A stretch of 64,000 nt of DNA. It comes from Streptomyces sp. WZ-12. Lineage in GTDB: Bacteria > Actinomycetota > Actinomycetes > Streptomycetales > Streptomycetaceae. Shown piece after piece: positions 10,019-19,168 of this stretch (its first letter is position 1; every line of letters begins with the position of its first letter). The notes under the pieces were generated by a model. It ran no database searches. It was given only the letters and a program-made list of their open reading frames with translations, and was not told where the DNA came from. Location: assembly GCF_028898845.1 (NCBI RefSeq), contig NZ_CP118574.1, forward strand, positions 5,057,001 through 5,121,000. The letters are read 5' to 3'. Position numbers and translations under genes: made by a program.

Positions 10019-11677
10019 GTGAACCACACCGCCATGCAGATCCTCCTCGCGGGCTCCGTCGTCCTCCCCCTGATCGGCGCGCTCGCCGCCCTGCTGCCGG
10101 CCCCGCCCGGCCTGAAGGGGAAGAACCCCGACCAGGCCGTGCTGCGCCACGGCGTGACCGTCACCGGCGTGGTGCTCGCCGCGACCCTCGCGCTGGCCGC
10201 CGGCTTCGACCGCGGTCACCCGGCGCGTATGCAGGCCACCACCGACCTCAGCTGGATCCCGGCGCTCGGCATCCGTGTGCACCTCGGCATCGACGGCATC
10301 TCGCTCCCCCTCCTCGTCCTGAGCGCGCTGCTGACCTTCCTCTGCGCCCTCTACAGCTACTTCACGATGCCAACGGGCCCGTCCCCCAAGGCATTTGTGG
10401 CGCTGCTCCTCGTCCTGGAATCCGGCACCCTCGCGACCTTCGCGGTGCAGGACCTGGTGCTGTTCTTCCTCGCCTTCGAGATGGTCCTCATCCCGATGTA
10501 CTTCCTCATCGCCCGCTGGGGCGGCGCCGGACGCCAGGCGGCCGCTTGGAAGTTCATCCTCTACACGCTGCTCGGCTCCGTCGTGATGCTGCTCGGCCTC
10601 CTCCTCATCGGGCTGAAATCCGGCACCTTCGACATGGTCGCACTGGCCACTGACAACGGCCCGAAAGCCCAGCTCAGCCACACCGTTCAGGTCATCGCGG
10701 TGCTCGCCGTCGGCATCGGACTGGCCGTCAAGTCCCCGATGTGGCCGCTGCACAGTTGGCTGCCGGACGCGCACACCGCGGCCCCCACCGCCGGCTCGGT
10801 CCTGCTGGCCGGCGTCCTGCTGAAGATGGGCACCTACGGCTTCGTCCGGATCGCGCTGCCGATCACCCCCGACGGCCTGCACACCCTCGCGCCCTACCTC
10901 GGCGCGCTGGCCGCCGTCGGCATCGTCTACGGCTCGCTGGCCTGCCTCGCCCTGGTCCGCTCCGGAGGCGGGGGAGACCTCAAGCGCCTGATCGCCTACA
11001 GCTCCGTCGGCCACATGGGCTTCGTCCTGCTCGGCATCGCCACCATGACCCCCACCGGCGTTAACGGCGCGCTGTTCGCCAACATCGCGCACGGCCTGAT
11101 CACCGGCCTGCTCTTCTTCCTCGTCGGCGGCCTCAAGGACCGCCTGGGCAGCACCGACCTGGACACCCTGTCCCGCCCGTCGCCCGACCACCGCCCCTCA
11201 ACGAGCGGCTCCGCCGCGCCCCTCCCCGTCGCCACCGGCGCCGCCCTCTACGGCCGCGCCCCCCGCTTCGGTGGACTGCTCGCCTTCGCCGCCGTCGCCT
11301 CCCTCGGCCTGCCCGGACTGGCCGGCTTCTGGGGCGAGATGCTGGCGATGTTCGGCGCCTACCACCCGGCCGCCGGCCTCAGCCGTCCCGCCTTCCTCAC
11401 GTACATGGCGCTGGCCGGCCTCGGGACCCTGCTGACCGCCGCGTACCTGCTGCTGGTCGTCCGCCGGGTCTGCATGGGCGGCACCCTCAAGGCCGCGGCC
11501 GCCCCCGGCGCGACCGGCGGGCCGGCCACCGCCCCCGCCGTCCCCGACCTCGCCCGCTACGAGTACGCGGCCTGGGGCCCCCTCGCCGCGCTCACCGTCC
11601 TCGCCGGACTGTGGCCCGCGGCCCTCCTCGGCCTCACGAACCCGGCCGTCCAGCAGCTCCTCGGAGGCGGTAAGTGA
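10019..11677 (+). CDS. nuoM: NADH-quinone oxidoreductase subunit M (antiporter-like)
   Basis: 552 residues, antiporter-like proton-pumping subunit. Diagnostic stretches are FFLAFEMVLIPMYFLIARWG, SPMWPLHSWLPDAHTAAPTA near residue 240, and RLIAYSSVGHMGFVLLG. A ~25-residue polar insert (RPSPDHRPSTSGS) lies in a late loop. GTG 10019 has GGGAG about nine bases upstream; ATG 10034 is an in-frame alternative five codons later. It ends in the GTGATGA overlap with nuoN. Confidence 0.92.
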   Translation: MNHTAMQILLAGSVVLPLIGALAALLPAPPGLKGKNPDQAVLRHGVTVTGVVLAATLALAAGFDRGHPARMQATTDLSWIPALGIRVHLGIDGISLPLLVLSALLTFLCALYSYFTMPTGPSPKAFVALLLVLESGTLATFAVQDLVLFFLAFEMVLIPMYFLIARWGGAGRQAAAWKFILYTLLGSVVMLLGLLLIGLKSGTFDMVALATDNGPKAQLSHTVQVIAVLAVGIGLAVKSPMWPLHSWLPDAHTAAPTAGSVLLAGVLLKMGTYGFVRIALPITPDGLHTLAPYLGALAAVGIVYGSLACLALVRSGGGGDLKRLIAYSSVGHMGFVLLGIATMTPTGVNGALFANIAHGLITGLLFFLVGGLKDRLGSTDLDTLSRPSPDHRPSTSGSAAPLPVATGAALYGRAPRFGGLLAFAAVASLGLPGLAGFWGEMLAMFGAYHPAAGLSRPAFLTYMALAGLGTLLTAAYLLLVVRRVCMGGTLKAAAAPGATGGPATAPAVPDLARYEYAAWGPLAALTVLAGLWPAALLGLTNPAVQQLLGGGK

Positions 11678-13200
11678 TGAGTCAGGCCACCTCGCTGGTC
11701 CAGTCCGTCGACTGGCTCGCCATCGCGCCGCCCACCCTGACCGCGGCCGTCGCCCTGGTGGTGCTGGTCGCCGACCTCTTCCTGCCGGCCGGCCGCAAGC
11801 ACCTGCTGGGCTGGTGCGCGACCGCCGGCCTGGTTGCCGCCGCGCTCCTGCTGCTGCCCCTCCTGGACGGCCACCGCCGCACCTTCTGCCTGACCGGCCA
11901 GCCGCAGGCGTGCAGCTACGCGGCCGACCACTTCACCCTGATCGTCCAGTTCCTGGTGCTCGGCGGCGCCCTGCTGACCGCCCTGCTGTCCATCGACACC
12001 CTCAAGGACCACGACCTGCCCGCGGGGGAGTACTGGTTCCTGCTGCTCTCCTCGGCCGCCGGCGCCGCCCTGCTGCCCGCCGCCCGGGACCTGGCCACCC
12101 TGGTCATCGCCCTGGAGGTCGCCTCGCTGCCCGCGTTCGCCCTGGTCGGGCTGCGCCGCGGCGACCGGCTCTCCTCCGAGGCGGCGCTGAAGTTCTTCCT
12201 CTCCTCGGTGGCCGCCACCGCCGTGATGCTCCTCGGCGTGAGCTTCGTCTACGCGGCCACCGGGAGCCTGCACCTGTCCCGGGTGGCGCACGCCCTCGCC
12301 GCCCTCCCGGACCCGCGGCTGGCCACCCTGGCCGCCGCCGGCGTCGCCCTCACCCTGGTTGGCTTCGCCTTCAAGACCGCCGCCGCCCCCTTCCACTTCT
12401 GGGTGCCCGACACCTACGTCGGCGCCCCGCTGCCGATCGCCGCGTACCTCTCCGTGGTCGGCAAGGCCGTCGGCTTCTCCGGCCTGATCCTCGTCACCGT
12501 CCAGGGCTTCCCCGCGTACGCGAACGTCTGGGGCCCGGCCCTGGCCGTCCTGGCCGCGCTCACCATGACCGTCGGCAACGCCGCGGCGCTGCGCCAGGAC
12601 CCGGCCCGCGCCCACAGCGCCGTCCGCCTCCTGGCCTGGTCCTCCGTCGGGCAGGCCGGCTACCTGCTGGTCCCGATCGCCGCCGCCGGCTACGCCCACG
12701 ACCCCGCGCACGCCATCGGCGCCACCGTCGCCTACGCCCTGATGTACGCCTCGGTGAACCTCGGGGCGTTCGCCGTCGCCGCCCTGGTGGCCCGCACCAG
12801 CCCCGCCAACCGCCTCGCCGACTACCGGGGCCTCTACCACCGCCGCCCCCTGGTGGCGCTCGCCCTCGGCTTCTTCCTCCTCTGCCTGGCGGGCCTGCCC
12901 CCGGGCATCATCGGCCTGTTCGCCAAGGTGACGGTCTTCTCCTCGGTCGTCGACGCCGGCCTGGGCTGGCTCGCCGTCGTCATGGCCGTCAACGTCGTGA
13001 TCGCGCTGTACTACTACCTCCAGTGGACGGCGGTCCTCTTCCGCCCGGCGAAGGCCCCGGCCGACGGGACCCCCGAGCAGCCCCCGGCCCGGATCCCGGC
13101 CGCCCTCGGCACCGCCCTGGCGCTGGCGACCGCGCTGGGCGTCGTCCTCTCCGGCGCCCCCCAGCTCGTCCTCCGCTTCGCCGCCGGCGCCCTCCTGTAG
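11674..13200 (+). CDS. nuoN: NADH-quinone oxidoreductase subunit N (antiporter-like)
   Basis: 508 residues, antiporter-like subunit with FHFWVPDTYVGAPLPIAAYL near residue 239 and LAWSSVGQAGYLLVP. GGAGG at 11663-11667 serves either GTG 11674 or the adjacent ATG 11677; the GTGA overlap matches nuoJ and nuoL, so I kept 11674. It is the last gene of the nuo operon. Downstream, 224 bp without a gene lead to the HtpX-like gene. Confidence 0.92.
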   Translation: MMSQATSLVQSVDWLAIAPPTLTAAVALVVLVADLFLPAGRKHLLGWCATAGLVAAALLLLPLLDGHRRTFCLTGQPQACSYAADHFTLIVQFLVLGGALLTALLSIDTLKDHDLPAGEYWFLLLSSAAGAALLPAARDLATLVIALEVASLPAFALVGLRRGDRLSSEAALKFFLSSVAATAVMLLGVSFVYAATGSLHLSRVAHALAALPDPRLATLAAAGVALTLVGFAFKTAAAPFHFWVPDTYVGAPLPIAAYLSVVGKAVGFSGLILVTVQGFPAYANVWGPALAVLAALTMTVGNAAALRQDPARAHSAVRLLAWSSVGQAGYLLVPIAAAGYAHDPAHAIGATVAYALMYASVNLGAFAVAALVARTSPANRLADYRGLYHRRPLVALALGFFLLCLAGLPPGIIGLFAKVTVFSSVVDAGLGWLAVVMAVNVVIALYYYLQWTAVLFRPAKAPADGTPEQPPARIPAALGTALALATALGVVLSGAPQLVLRFAAGALL

Positions 13201-13424
13201 AGCCCCGCACCGCCCCTCGGGCGGGCCCGCGGCGCCCGGTACGGCAGCCGGAAGCCCGCCCGCCGCGACCGGTCACCCCTAAGGGCACCCCCATCCGCCC
13301 CTGACCAGGCACGGCCCGGGGAACCCCGCCCGCCCCTCTCGCGTTGACCAGTGAGTAAGGGTCCACTGGAGAGTGGAGAAACGCAGCCAAGGGTTCCCCT
13401 GCCGCACCACCTGGAGGGCGTACC

Positions 13425-14291
13425 GTGCACCGCCGGCACAACGGGCTCAGGACCGCCGTACTCCTCGGGGGACTGTCCGCACTCATCATCGTCATCGGCA
13501 GCTTCTTCGGCCGCACCGGCCTGATCGCCGCCGTCCTGATCGCCGTGGGCACCAACGCCTACGCGTACTGGAACAGCGACAAGTTGGCCCTGCGGGCGAT
13601 GCGGGCCCGCCCGGTCAGCGAGTTCGAGGCGCCACAGCTCTACCGCATGGTCCGCGAGCTCTCCACCGCCGCCCGCCAACCCATGCCCCGCCTCTACATC
13701 TCCCCGACCCAGGCGCCCAACGCCTTCGCCACCGGCCGCAACCCCCGTAACGCAGCGGTCTGTTGCACCGACGGCATCCTCCAGATTCTCGACGAGCGTG
13801 AGCTGCGCGGCGTCATCGGCCACGAGCTCAGCCACGTCTACAACCGCGACATCCTGATCTCCTCCGTCGCCGGCGCGCTGGCCTCGGTCGTGATGTTCCT
13901 GGTCAACTTCGCCTGGCTGATCCCGGTGGGCCGCTCCGACGACGACGAGGGTCCGGGCCTGATCGGGATGGTGCTGATCATGCTCCTCGGCCCGATCGCG
14001 GCCTCGCTGATCCAGCTCGCCGTCAGCCGCTCCCGCGAGTACCAGGCCGACGCCTCCGGCGCCCAACTCACCGGCGACCCGCTCGCGCTGGCCTCCGCGC
14101 TCCGCAAGCTGGAGCGCGGCACCCAGCAGCTCCCGCTGCCCCCCGAGCCCCGTCTGGAGACCGCCAGCCACATGATGATCGCCAACCCGTTCCGCCCCGG
14201 AGAGGGCCTGACCCGCCTCTTCTCCACCCACCCGCCGATGCCCGAGCGCATCGCCCGCCTGGAACAGATGGCCGGCCACCACCGCCCCTGA
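13425..14291 (+). CDS. htpX: HtpX-like membrane zinc metalloprotease
   Basis: 288 residues, M48 family. HtpX proteases degrade damaged membrane proteins at the cytoplasmic membrane. The zinc-binding HELSH motif is at residues 133-137, with the third-ligand glutamate in SREYQADA. Two N-terminal hydrophobic helices and two more after the active site match the family layout. GTG 13425 has GGAGGG ten bases upstream. A TTGACC occurs at about 13345, but no matching -10 box was found. Confidence 0.92.
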   Translation: MHRRHNGLRTAVLLGGLSALIIVIGSFFGRTGLIAAVLIAVGTNAYAYWNSDKLALRAMRARPVSEFEAPQLYRMVRELSTAARQPMPRLYISPTQAPNAFATGRNPRNAAVCCTDGILQILDERELRGVIGHELSHVYNRDILISSVAGALASVVMFLVNFAWLIPVGRSDDDEGPGLIGMVLIMLLGPIAASLIQLAVSRSREYQADASGAQLTGDPLALASALRKLERGTQQLPLPPEPRLETASHMMIANPFRPGEGLTRLFSTHPPMPERIARLEQMAGHHRP

Positions 14292-14409
14292 CGGCGCCCC
14301 AGGTCACCCCTTCGGGGACTGGTTCCCCGGCAGCGCAACGTTCCACCAGGTCGCTCGCGTCTTGGACGGCGGAACCACTCACCACCCCGCCCCTGGAAGG
14401 CTGCCGATC

Positions 14410-14802
14410 ATGAAGTTCATCCTCAACGTCCTCTGGCTGATCCTCAGCGGTCTCTGGATGGCGATCGGCTACGTCGTCGCCGGAATCATCTGCTGCATCC
14501 TGATCATCACCATCCCGTTCGGCATCGCGTCGTTCCGCATCGCCGGCTATGCCCTGTGGCCGTTCGGCCGGACGACCGTCGAGCGGCGCGACGCCGGCGC
14601 CGGTTCGGTGATCGGCAACGTCATCTGGGTCATCTTCGCCGGCTGGTGGCTGGCGCTCGGCCACATCATCACCGGCATCGCCCTGTGCGTGACGATCATC
14701 GGCATCCCGTTCGGCATCGCCAACTTCAAGATGGTCCCGCTCTCGCTGCTCCCCCTGGGCCGCGAAATCGTCCCCACCGACCAGCCGTTCGCCACCCGTT
14801 AA
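14410..14802 (+). CDS. YccF-family inner membrane protein
   Basis: 130 residues with two repeated hydrophobic segments, each ending in the signature IPFGIA (TIPFGIASFRIAGYALWPFG and IGIPFGIANFKMVPLSLLPLG). This is the YccF (formerly DUF307) layout; the molecular function is unknown. ATG 14410 was preferred over an upstream in-frame ATG because GGAAGG lies about ten bases before it. It is separated from htpX by a small CCCC-TTCG-GGG hairpin near 14306. Confidence 0.88.
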   Translation: MKFILNVLWLILSGLWMAIGYVVAGIICCILIITIPFGIASFRIAGYALWPFGRTTVERRDAGAGSVIGNVIWVIFAGWWLALGHIITGIALCVTIIGIPFGIANFKMVPLSLLPLGREIVPTDQPFATR

Positions 14803-14919
14803 CCGGCGGCGGGCGGCGCCGTTCCTTGCATTAGCCACCCGTTAGCGGAACGCCAGCCCCGTCCTCGAAGCTGATTGCCGTCCGGGAACGAGACGAGAGC
14901 AACCGCAACGGGAGACCCG

Positions 14920-15537
14920 ATGAACACCGCCACCGCCACCAACCGCTTCCGCGGCCGCGCCGGCCGCCGCCTCGCCGCCGCCCTCGTCGCCGCCGCGGCG
15001 CTTGGCCTGGGGGCCACGGCCTGCGGGCCGGACTCCGGGGCGGCGGCCCCCGCCGGCTCCCCGGCCCCGCCCGACGCGCAGCACGCCTCGAACCAGGCCG
15101 CGGACAACTCCGGTGCGCAGGGCCAGAACGGCGGCAAGACGGCGCCGTCCGCCGCCCGGGGCGCCACCTCCGGGGGCGGCGGCCACACCGGCCACACCTC
15201 CGCCCCCGCCGGCGGCGGCGTCGCCCACGCGGGCAACCACCGCACCTTCGTCGGCAAGCTGGAGTACCTCGCGCCCGGCAAGCTGATCGTCAAGCCCGAG
15301 GGCGGCGGCATGGACCAGGCGTTCTACGTCGCCAACGACACGCGGATCCTCGGCGCGGCCGCGATCTGCTCCATCGACGACGGCCGCGTGACCATCGGCA
15401 AGGACGGCTACGGCACCTCCAAGTGCACCGAGGAGCAGCTGGAGAAGGCCGCCAAGACCAGCAGCGTGACCGTCCGCGTCACCATGGACCGCAAGTCCGG
15501 CGCCGCCGAGACGGTCGAGGAGAAGTACCACCCGTAA
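14920..15537 (+). CDS. Putative secreted lipoprotein
   Basis: 205 residues. A twin-Arg-containing positive N-terminus ([13 protein letters not shown]), a hydrophobic core and a lipobox-like LGATAC with Cys35 suggest export and lipidation. Residues 36-105 are a Gly/Ala/Ser-rich linker. The C-terminal ~100 residues (starting FVGKLEYLAPGKLIV) look like a small beta-rich domain with two cysteines, reminiscent of DUF5666-type domains; that resemblance is only inferred. ATG 14920 has GGGAGA upstream. Function unknown. It is convergent with yajQ across a strong bidirectional hairpin. Confidence 0.75.
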   Translation: MNTATATNRFRGRAGRRLAAALVAAAALGLGATACGPDSGAAAPAGSPAPPDAQHASNQAADNSGAQGQNGGKTAPSAARGATSGGGGHTGHTSAPAGGGVAHAGNHRTFVGKLEYLAPGKLIVKPEGGGMDQAFYVANDTRILGAAAICSIDDGRVTIGKDGYGTSKCTEEQLEKAAKTSSVTVRVTMDRKSGAAETVEEKYHP

Positions 15538-15624
15538 GCCGCGCCGCACGCGCCCGATGGGCTCTCCGCCCGCCGGGCGCACGGCCGTTGCGCGGCCCCC
15601 GGGCCAACTCCCTTGCCCGGCAAC

Positions 15625-15667
15625 GCCGATGGGGCGGCGCGTCCCCGTGTCGCGCCGCCCCATCGGC
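15625..15667. terminator. Bidirectional terminator hairpin
   Basis: Perfect 17-bp inverted repeat (15625-15641 with 15651-15667) and a 9-nt loop, between two convergent genes, the lipoprotein on + and yajQ on -. There is no long T-tract on either side. Its position at a convergent junction supports termination for both strands. Confidence 0.8.
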
Positions 15668-15702
15668 TTCCCTGCGTACCGCACGCCCCACCGGGGCCGC
15701 GA

Positions 15703-16191
15703 TCAGCGGTAGTTGACGAACTGGATCGCGAAGTCCAGGTCCTTGCCGCGCAGTAGCTGCTGCACCGTCTGGAGGTCGTCCCGGCTCTTGGAGCTGACCC
15801 GCAGCTCGTCGCCCTGCACCTGCGCCTTGACGCCCTTCGGCCCCTCATCGCGGATGATCTTGGCGACCTTCTTCGCGTTCTCCTGCGAGATGCCCTCCTG
15901 CATCGAGGCGGAGATCTTGTACTCCTTGCCCGATGCCTGCGGCTCGCCGGTTTCCAGGGCCTTCAGCGAGATCCCGCGCTTGACCAGCTTGGACTGGAAG
16001 ATGTCCAGCACGGCCTTCACGCGCTCCTCGGCGTTGGCCCGCATCTCGATCTTCTCGCCCGACCACTGGATCGACGCGTCCACGCCCTTGAAGTCGTAGC
16101 GCTGCGAGATCTCCTTGGCGGCCTGGTTGAGGGCGTTGTCGACCTCCTGCCGCTCGACCTTCGAGACGATGTCGAAACTGGAGTCGGCCAT
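15703..16191 (-). CDS. YajQ family nucleotide-binding protein
   Basis: 162 residues, the normal length for the YajQ/UPF0234 family. It starts [20 protein letters not shown] and contains [20 protein letters not shown] and the ending [17 protein letters not shown], all typical. Family members bind nucleotides, and some bind c-di-GMP; the role in actinomycetes is not established. The chosen ATG (complement of 16189-16191) gives the standard N-terminus; an upstream in-frame extension is not conserved-looking. It is divergent from tRNA-Tyr. Confidence 0.93.
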   Translation of the reverse strand: MADSSFDIVSKVERQEVDNALNQAAKEISQRYDFKGVDASIQWSGEKIEMRANAEERVKAVLDIFQSKLVKRGISLKALETGEPQASGKEYKISASMQEGISQENAKKVAKIIRDEGPKGVKAQVQGDELRVSSKSRDDLQTVQQLLRGKDLDFAIQFVNYR

Positions 16192-16380
16192 CGTGAGTTG
16201 GCTCCTCGTACGTAGATCCATCAGAGATGCGGCCCTTCCCGGGCCGCCCGCCAAGCCTAGTCACCCGGCCAAGATCCGGCGCCCGGGAAGCGAGTGGCAA
16301 AGCACCCCCTGTCATCGGGTATGGTTTACGTCGTTGCCAAGGAGCGCCGCCCCACAGCGGGACTCCACGCAACACAACCC

Positions 16381-16462
16381 GGCGGTGTGCCCGAGCGGCC
16401 AAAGGGAGCAGACTGTAAATCTGCCGGCTTCGCCTTCCCAGGTTCGAATCCTGGCGCCGCCA
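16381..16462 (+). tRNA. tRNA-Tyr (GTA)
   Basis: 82 nt with a perfect cloverleaf. The acceptor GGCGGTG pairs with CGCCGCC (one G-T pair), the anticodon loop is CTGTAAA (anticodon GTA), a long variable arm is present as expected for bacterial tRNA-Tyr, and the T arm is CCAGG-TTCGAAT-CCTGG. The 3' CCA is not encoded. A weak promoter-like TATGGT lies near 16320. Confidence 0.97.
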
Positions 16463-16476
16463 CAGCCTAGAAAAAG

Positions 16477-16506
16477 CCCCCGGATCGTAGAGATGCGATC
16501 CGGGGG
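16477..16506 (+). terminator. Rho-independent terminator of tRNA-Tyr
   Basis: Perfect 11-bp stem CCCCCGGATCG / CGATCCGGGGG with an 8-nt loop, followed by TTTCTTC, 14 bp after the tRNA. Confidence 0.85.
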
Positions 16507-16878
16507 TTTCTTCGTGTTGCCGATCGATGCGGCCGTGGAGCCGCCCGCCGCTCCGGCGCGACGCCCTGGCCCTTTAGGTGTCGCGGGGCCGCGGCGGGTG
16601 AATTTTCCGGGCGGCCCGGGGCTCATGTCCCGGGCGTGTCCCCGGTGGCCGGCGGGGCGCTGGACGTCCCCGTGACCGGTCCCTTCGCCCTGAAGGCGAG
16701 CGCCGGATGCCCCCCCCTGCTGGCCTGGCGCGCAACCGCCCCGGAGCGCGGGCCCGCGCGGGCGTCACGGCGCCGCTGAGCGCCGTGCGTCGCCGGCGAG
16801 CCCCGGCGCGGCCCGCCGGCCGTCCGAGGGCGGCAGGCGCGCGCTCAGGGCGCCCCGGCGGGCCCGCCGCCGGACGCC
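16507..16878. other. Intergenic region without a supported gene
   Basis: 372 bp between the tRNA-Tyr terminator and the end of the minus-strand oxidoreductase gene. No reading frame here has a ribosome site and a consistent codon bias. A short plus-strand stretch at about 16636-16712 could be read as the start of a glycosylase-like protein that then stops; see the findings. Confidence 0.5.
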
Positions 16879-17541
16879 TCAGTGCGACGCCACGTTCTGC
16901 ACCGCGTCCGCCACCGGCACGTCCCCGCCGATCAGTTCCAACGTCCGCCCGATGGTGCCCACTTCGTCCAGCAGCGCCACCAGGACGGCCGCCACGTCGT
17001 CCCGCGACACCGCCCCGCGCCCGGTCGCGTCGGCCAGCGTCACCTGGCCGGCGCCCGGGTCGTCGGTGAGCCGGCCGGGCCGCAGGATCGTCCAGTCCAG
17101 CCCGCCGCGGGCCCGGACGTCGGCGTCCGCGGCGCCCTTGGCCCGCAGATAGGCCGCGAAGACCGGGTCGGTGCCCTCTGGGGGCTCCCGGTCCGCGCCC
17201 ATCGCCGAGACGACCACGAAGCGCCGCACCCCGGCCGCCTCGGCCGCGTCCGCGAACAGCGTTGCCGCACCGCGGTCCACGGTGTCCTTGCGCGCGGCGC
17301 CGCTGCCCGGCCCGGCGCCCGCCGCGAAGACGGCCGCGTCCGCGCCCTCCAGATGCCGGGCGACATCGGCCACCGACGCCGACTCCAGGTCGCAGACCAC
17401 CGGTTCGGCGCCCGCGGCCAGCAGATCGCCGGCCTGTTCCGGCCGCCGGACGATCCCCGCGACCTCGTCCCCGCGCGCGTGCAGCAACCGCTCCAGCCGC
17501 AGCGCGATCTGACCATGTCCACCTGCGATGACAATGCGCAT
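16879..17541 (-). CDS. NAD(P)H-binding atypical short-chain dehydrogenase
   Basis: 220 residues. The N-terminus MRIVIAGGHGQIALRL is a Rossmann dinucleotide-binding motif of the GGxGxxA type; FVVVSAMGADREPP, a single YLRAKGAAD, WTILRPGRLTDDPG and SRDDVAAVLVALL follow. This matches the SDR_a5 / NAD(P)H-binding group, which includes sugar-epimerase-like and NmrA-like proteins. The substrate cannot be told. It lies 71 bp downstream of the amidohydrolase gene on the same strand and may be co-transcribed with it. Confidence 0.85.
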   Translation of the reverse strand: MRIVIAGGHGQIALRLERLLHARGDEVAGIVRRPEQAGDLLAAGAEPVVCDLESASVADVARHLEGADAAVFAAGAGPGSGAARKDTVDRGAATLFADAAEAAGVRRFVVVSAMGADREPPEGTDPVFAAYLRAKGAADADVRARGGLDWTILRPGRLTDDPGAGQVTLADATGRGAVSRDDVAAVLVALLDEVGTIGRTLELIGGDVPVADAVQNVASH

Positions 17542-17612
17542 GCTGCCGACCGTACGCCGAACCGCCCCGGCACACCCGAGGACCGGCCGGTGCGGCGGCC
17601 CCGGGGCCGGTC

Positions 17613-18866
17613 CTAGCGCTGCGACTGGCGCGGCAACTCCAGCGCCACGTCCACCGAATCGCAGTACTCGCGCACCGCGCTGGTGCGCGCCACCACGCGC
17701 CCCCGGTGCACCACGATCCGGCTGTACGCCAGCGAGAGCACCCCCGCGATCCGCTCCCCGCGCACCGCGAGCAACTCCGCCGGAAAACCCGCCTCGACGC
17801 GGACCTCGGGCAGCCCCAGCGTCTCCCGCGCCGCCGAACTCACCGTCTCGTAGGCCGCCTCCGGCGTCGCCTCGCCCAACGAGGCCAGCAGGTAAGCGGC
17901 TTCCAACGGGTCGCCCCGCCCCACCGGGTTGGCCGCGTCCCGCAACGCCCCGCTGCCGGCCGCCACCCGCACCCCGGCCGCCCGCAGCAGCCGCACCGGC
18001 GCCGGCCGCGACACCCGGGTGCCGTTCCGCTCCAGACCGGTGCAGTCGCCCTGCGGCAGGCAGACGACGGCGACGTCGGCGGCCGCCAACTGCTCCGCCA
18101 CCCGCGCCGCCACGCTGCGCGGCATCCGCGCCATCCCGGCGCACGGCCCGATCGCCACCCCCGGCCGCAGCCCGCCGCACATCGCCGCGAACCGCGCCAG
18201 TCGCGCCGGATCGTCACCATCGGTGTGCAGGTCCACCGGGCAGCCGTGCTCACCGGCCACCTCCAGGACGGACTCCACGTACCCGGCCGGATCGGGGTCC
18301 AGGTCCGGGCACCCGCCGATGACCGTGGCGCCCATGTCGACCGCGTCCCGCAGCATCGCCAGCCCGTTGGCGCCGGCCACCCCGGTCAGCACCCGGGGCA
18401 CCGCCACCGCCGCCAGGTCCGCCAGCCCGCGCAGCGTCCGCCGCGCCTGGAGCACCGCCGCCAGCGCCCGCAGCCCCTGGACGCCGCCGATCCGCACGTG
18501 GCTGCGCGAGGCGGTCGCCCCGTGCCCGAGCTGCAACAGCGCCGCCTCGGTGGTGCGGCGTTGGACGTCCTCGGCGGAGTCGGAGGCGGGCCCGTCGGCG
18601 TCCGCGGTCAGCGCGGTGTCGCAGTGCGCGTGCGGCTCGGCGGGGGCCGGGAGCAGCAGATAGCCGGCGAGGTCCACCCGGGCGCCCTGCGGGGCGAGGC
18701 TGCCGGCGGTGCCGACCGCCTCGATCCGTCCGCCGCCGAGCCGGACGTCCACGGTGCGGCCGTCGGCGAGCCGGGCGCCGCACAGGACCAGCGCGCCGGA
18801 ATCCGGCCGGGCGTACCGGCCGGCGCCCCCGGGCTTCCCCGGCTGCGGCGAACTGCTGTCGGACAT
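17613..18866 (-). CDS. CodA-like amidohydrolase with degenerate active site
   Basis: 417 residues. The overall arrangement follows cytosine-deaminase-type amidohydrolases: N-terminal beta-sandwich strands, then EPHAHCDTAL with the HxH metal pair (H79, H81), VDLHTD with H214, and a closing sandwich strand. However, family residues expected after these are replaced: the catalytic Glu after the third His reads HTDGDD (Gly), the SH...T metal/base motif reads GPCAGMA, and the GxDDxxDP aspartate motif reads GSGALRDAANP. It may be an inactive or repurposed homologue. The start ATG (complement 18864-18866) has AGGAGCG just upstream. GC3 is normal, so it is not a decaying pseudogene. Confidence 0.75.
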   Translation of the reverse strand: MSDSSSPQPGKPGGAGRYARPDSGALVLCGARLADGRTVDVRLGGGRIEAVGTAGSLAPQGARVDLAGYLLLPAPAEPHAHCDTALTADADGPASDSAEDVQRRTTEAALLQLGHGATASRSHVRIGGVQGLRALAAVLQARRTLRGLADLAAVAVPRVLTGVAGANGLAMLRDAVDMGATVIGGCPDLDPDPAGYVESVLEVAGEHGCPVDLHTDGDDPARLARFAAMCGGLRPGVAIGPCAGMARMPRSVAARVAEQLAAADVAVVCLPQGDCTGLERNGTRVSRPAPVRLLRAAGVRVAAGSGALRDAANPVGRGDPLEAAYLLASLGEATPEAAYETVSSAARETLGLPEVRVEAGFPAELLAVRGERIAGVLSLAYSRIVVHRGRVVARTSAVREYCDSVDVALELPRQSQR

Positions 18867-19008
18867 CGCGCTCCTAGAAGCCCCGGGCGTGCAAGATCAC
18901 GCAGCGTGGGTCCGAGCCTAGGGTGCGCCCCGGAGAGCTTCGCGCAGGCGCGAAATAGTCGTACCAGCGTGGTGCGCGGGGCTGTTGGGGCGCGATGCGG
19001 ATCTGGAT

Positions 19009-19037
19009 TTCACGTTTGGCGGCGGGCCGTGTAATGT
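19009..19037 (+). promoter_or_regulatory. Putative promoter of the tRNA-Thr/tRNA-Met/rpmG unit
   Basis: TTCACG (19009-19014), a 17-bp spacer and TAATGT (19032-19037), with tRNA-Thr beginning 12 bp later. This is a plausible HrdB-type promoter; the match to consensus is moderate. Confidence 0.4.
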
Positions 19038-19048
19038 CTTCATCGCTC

Positions 19049-19121
19049 GCCCCAATAGCTCAGTCGGCAGAGCGTCTCCATGGTAAGGAGAAGGTCAACG
19101 GTTCGATTCCGTTTTGGGGCT
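19049..19121 (+). tRNA. tRNA-Thr (GGT)
   Basis: 73 nt. Acceptor GCCCCAA pairs with TTGGGGC; anticodon stem TCTCC/GGAGA encloses ATGGTAA, giving anticodon GGT; the T arm contains GGTTCGATTCC. CCA is not encoded. Confidence 0.97.
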
Positions 19122-19168
19122 CTGATGTGTGAGGGACCCCGTCCTCGGACGGGTAACTCTCGCATCAC

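Noticed and set aside
16879..18180. 433-codon frame suggesting a fusion of the oxidoreductase with an upstream domain
   Set aside because: The extension is read out of frame across the amidohydrolase gene; the true protein starts at MRIVIAGGHGQ (17541).
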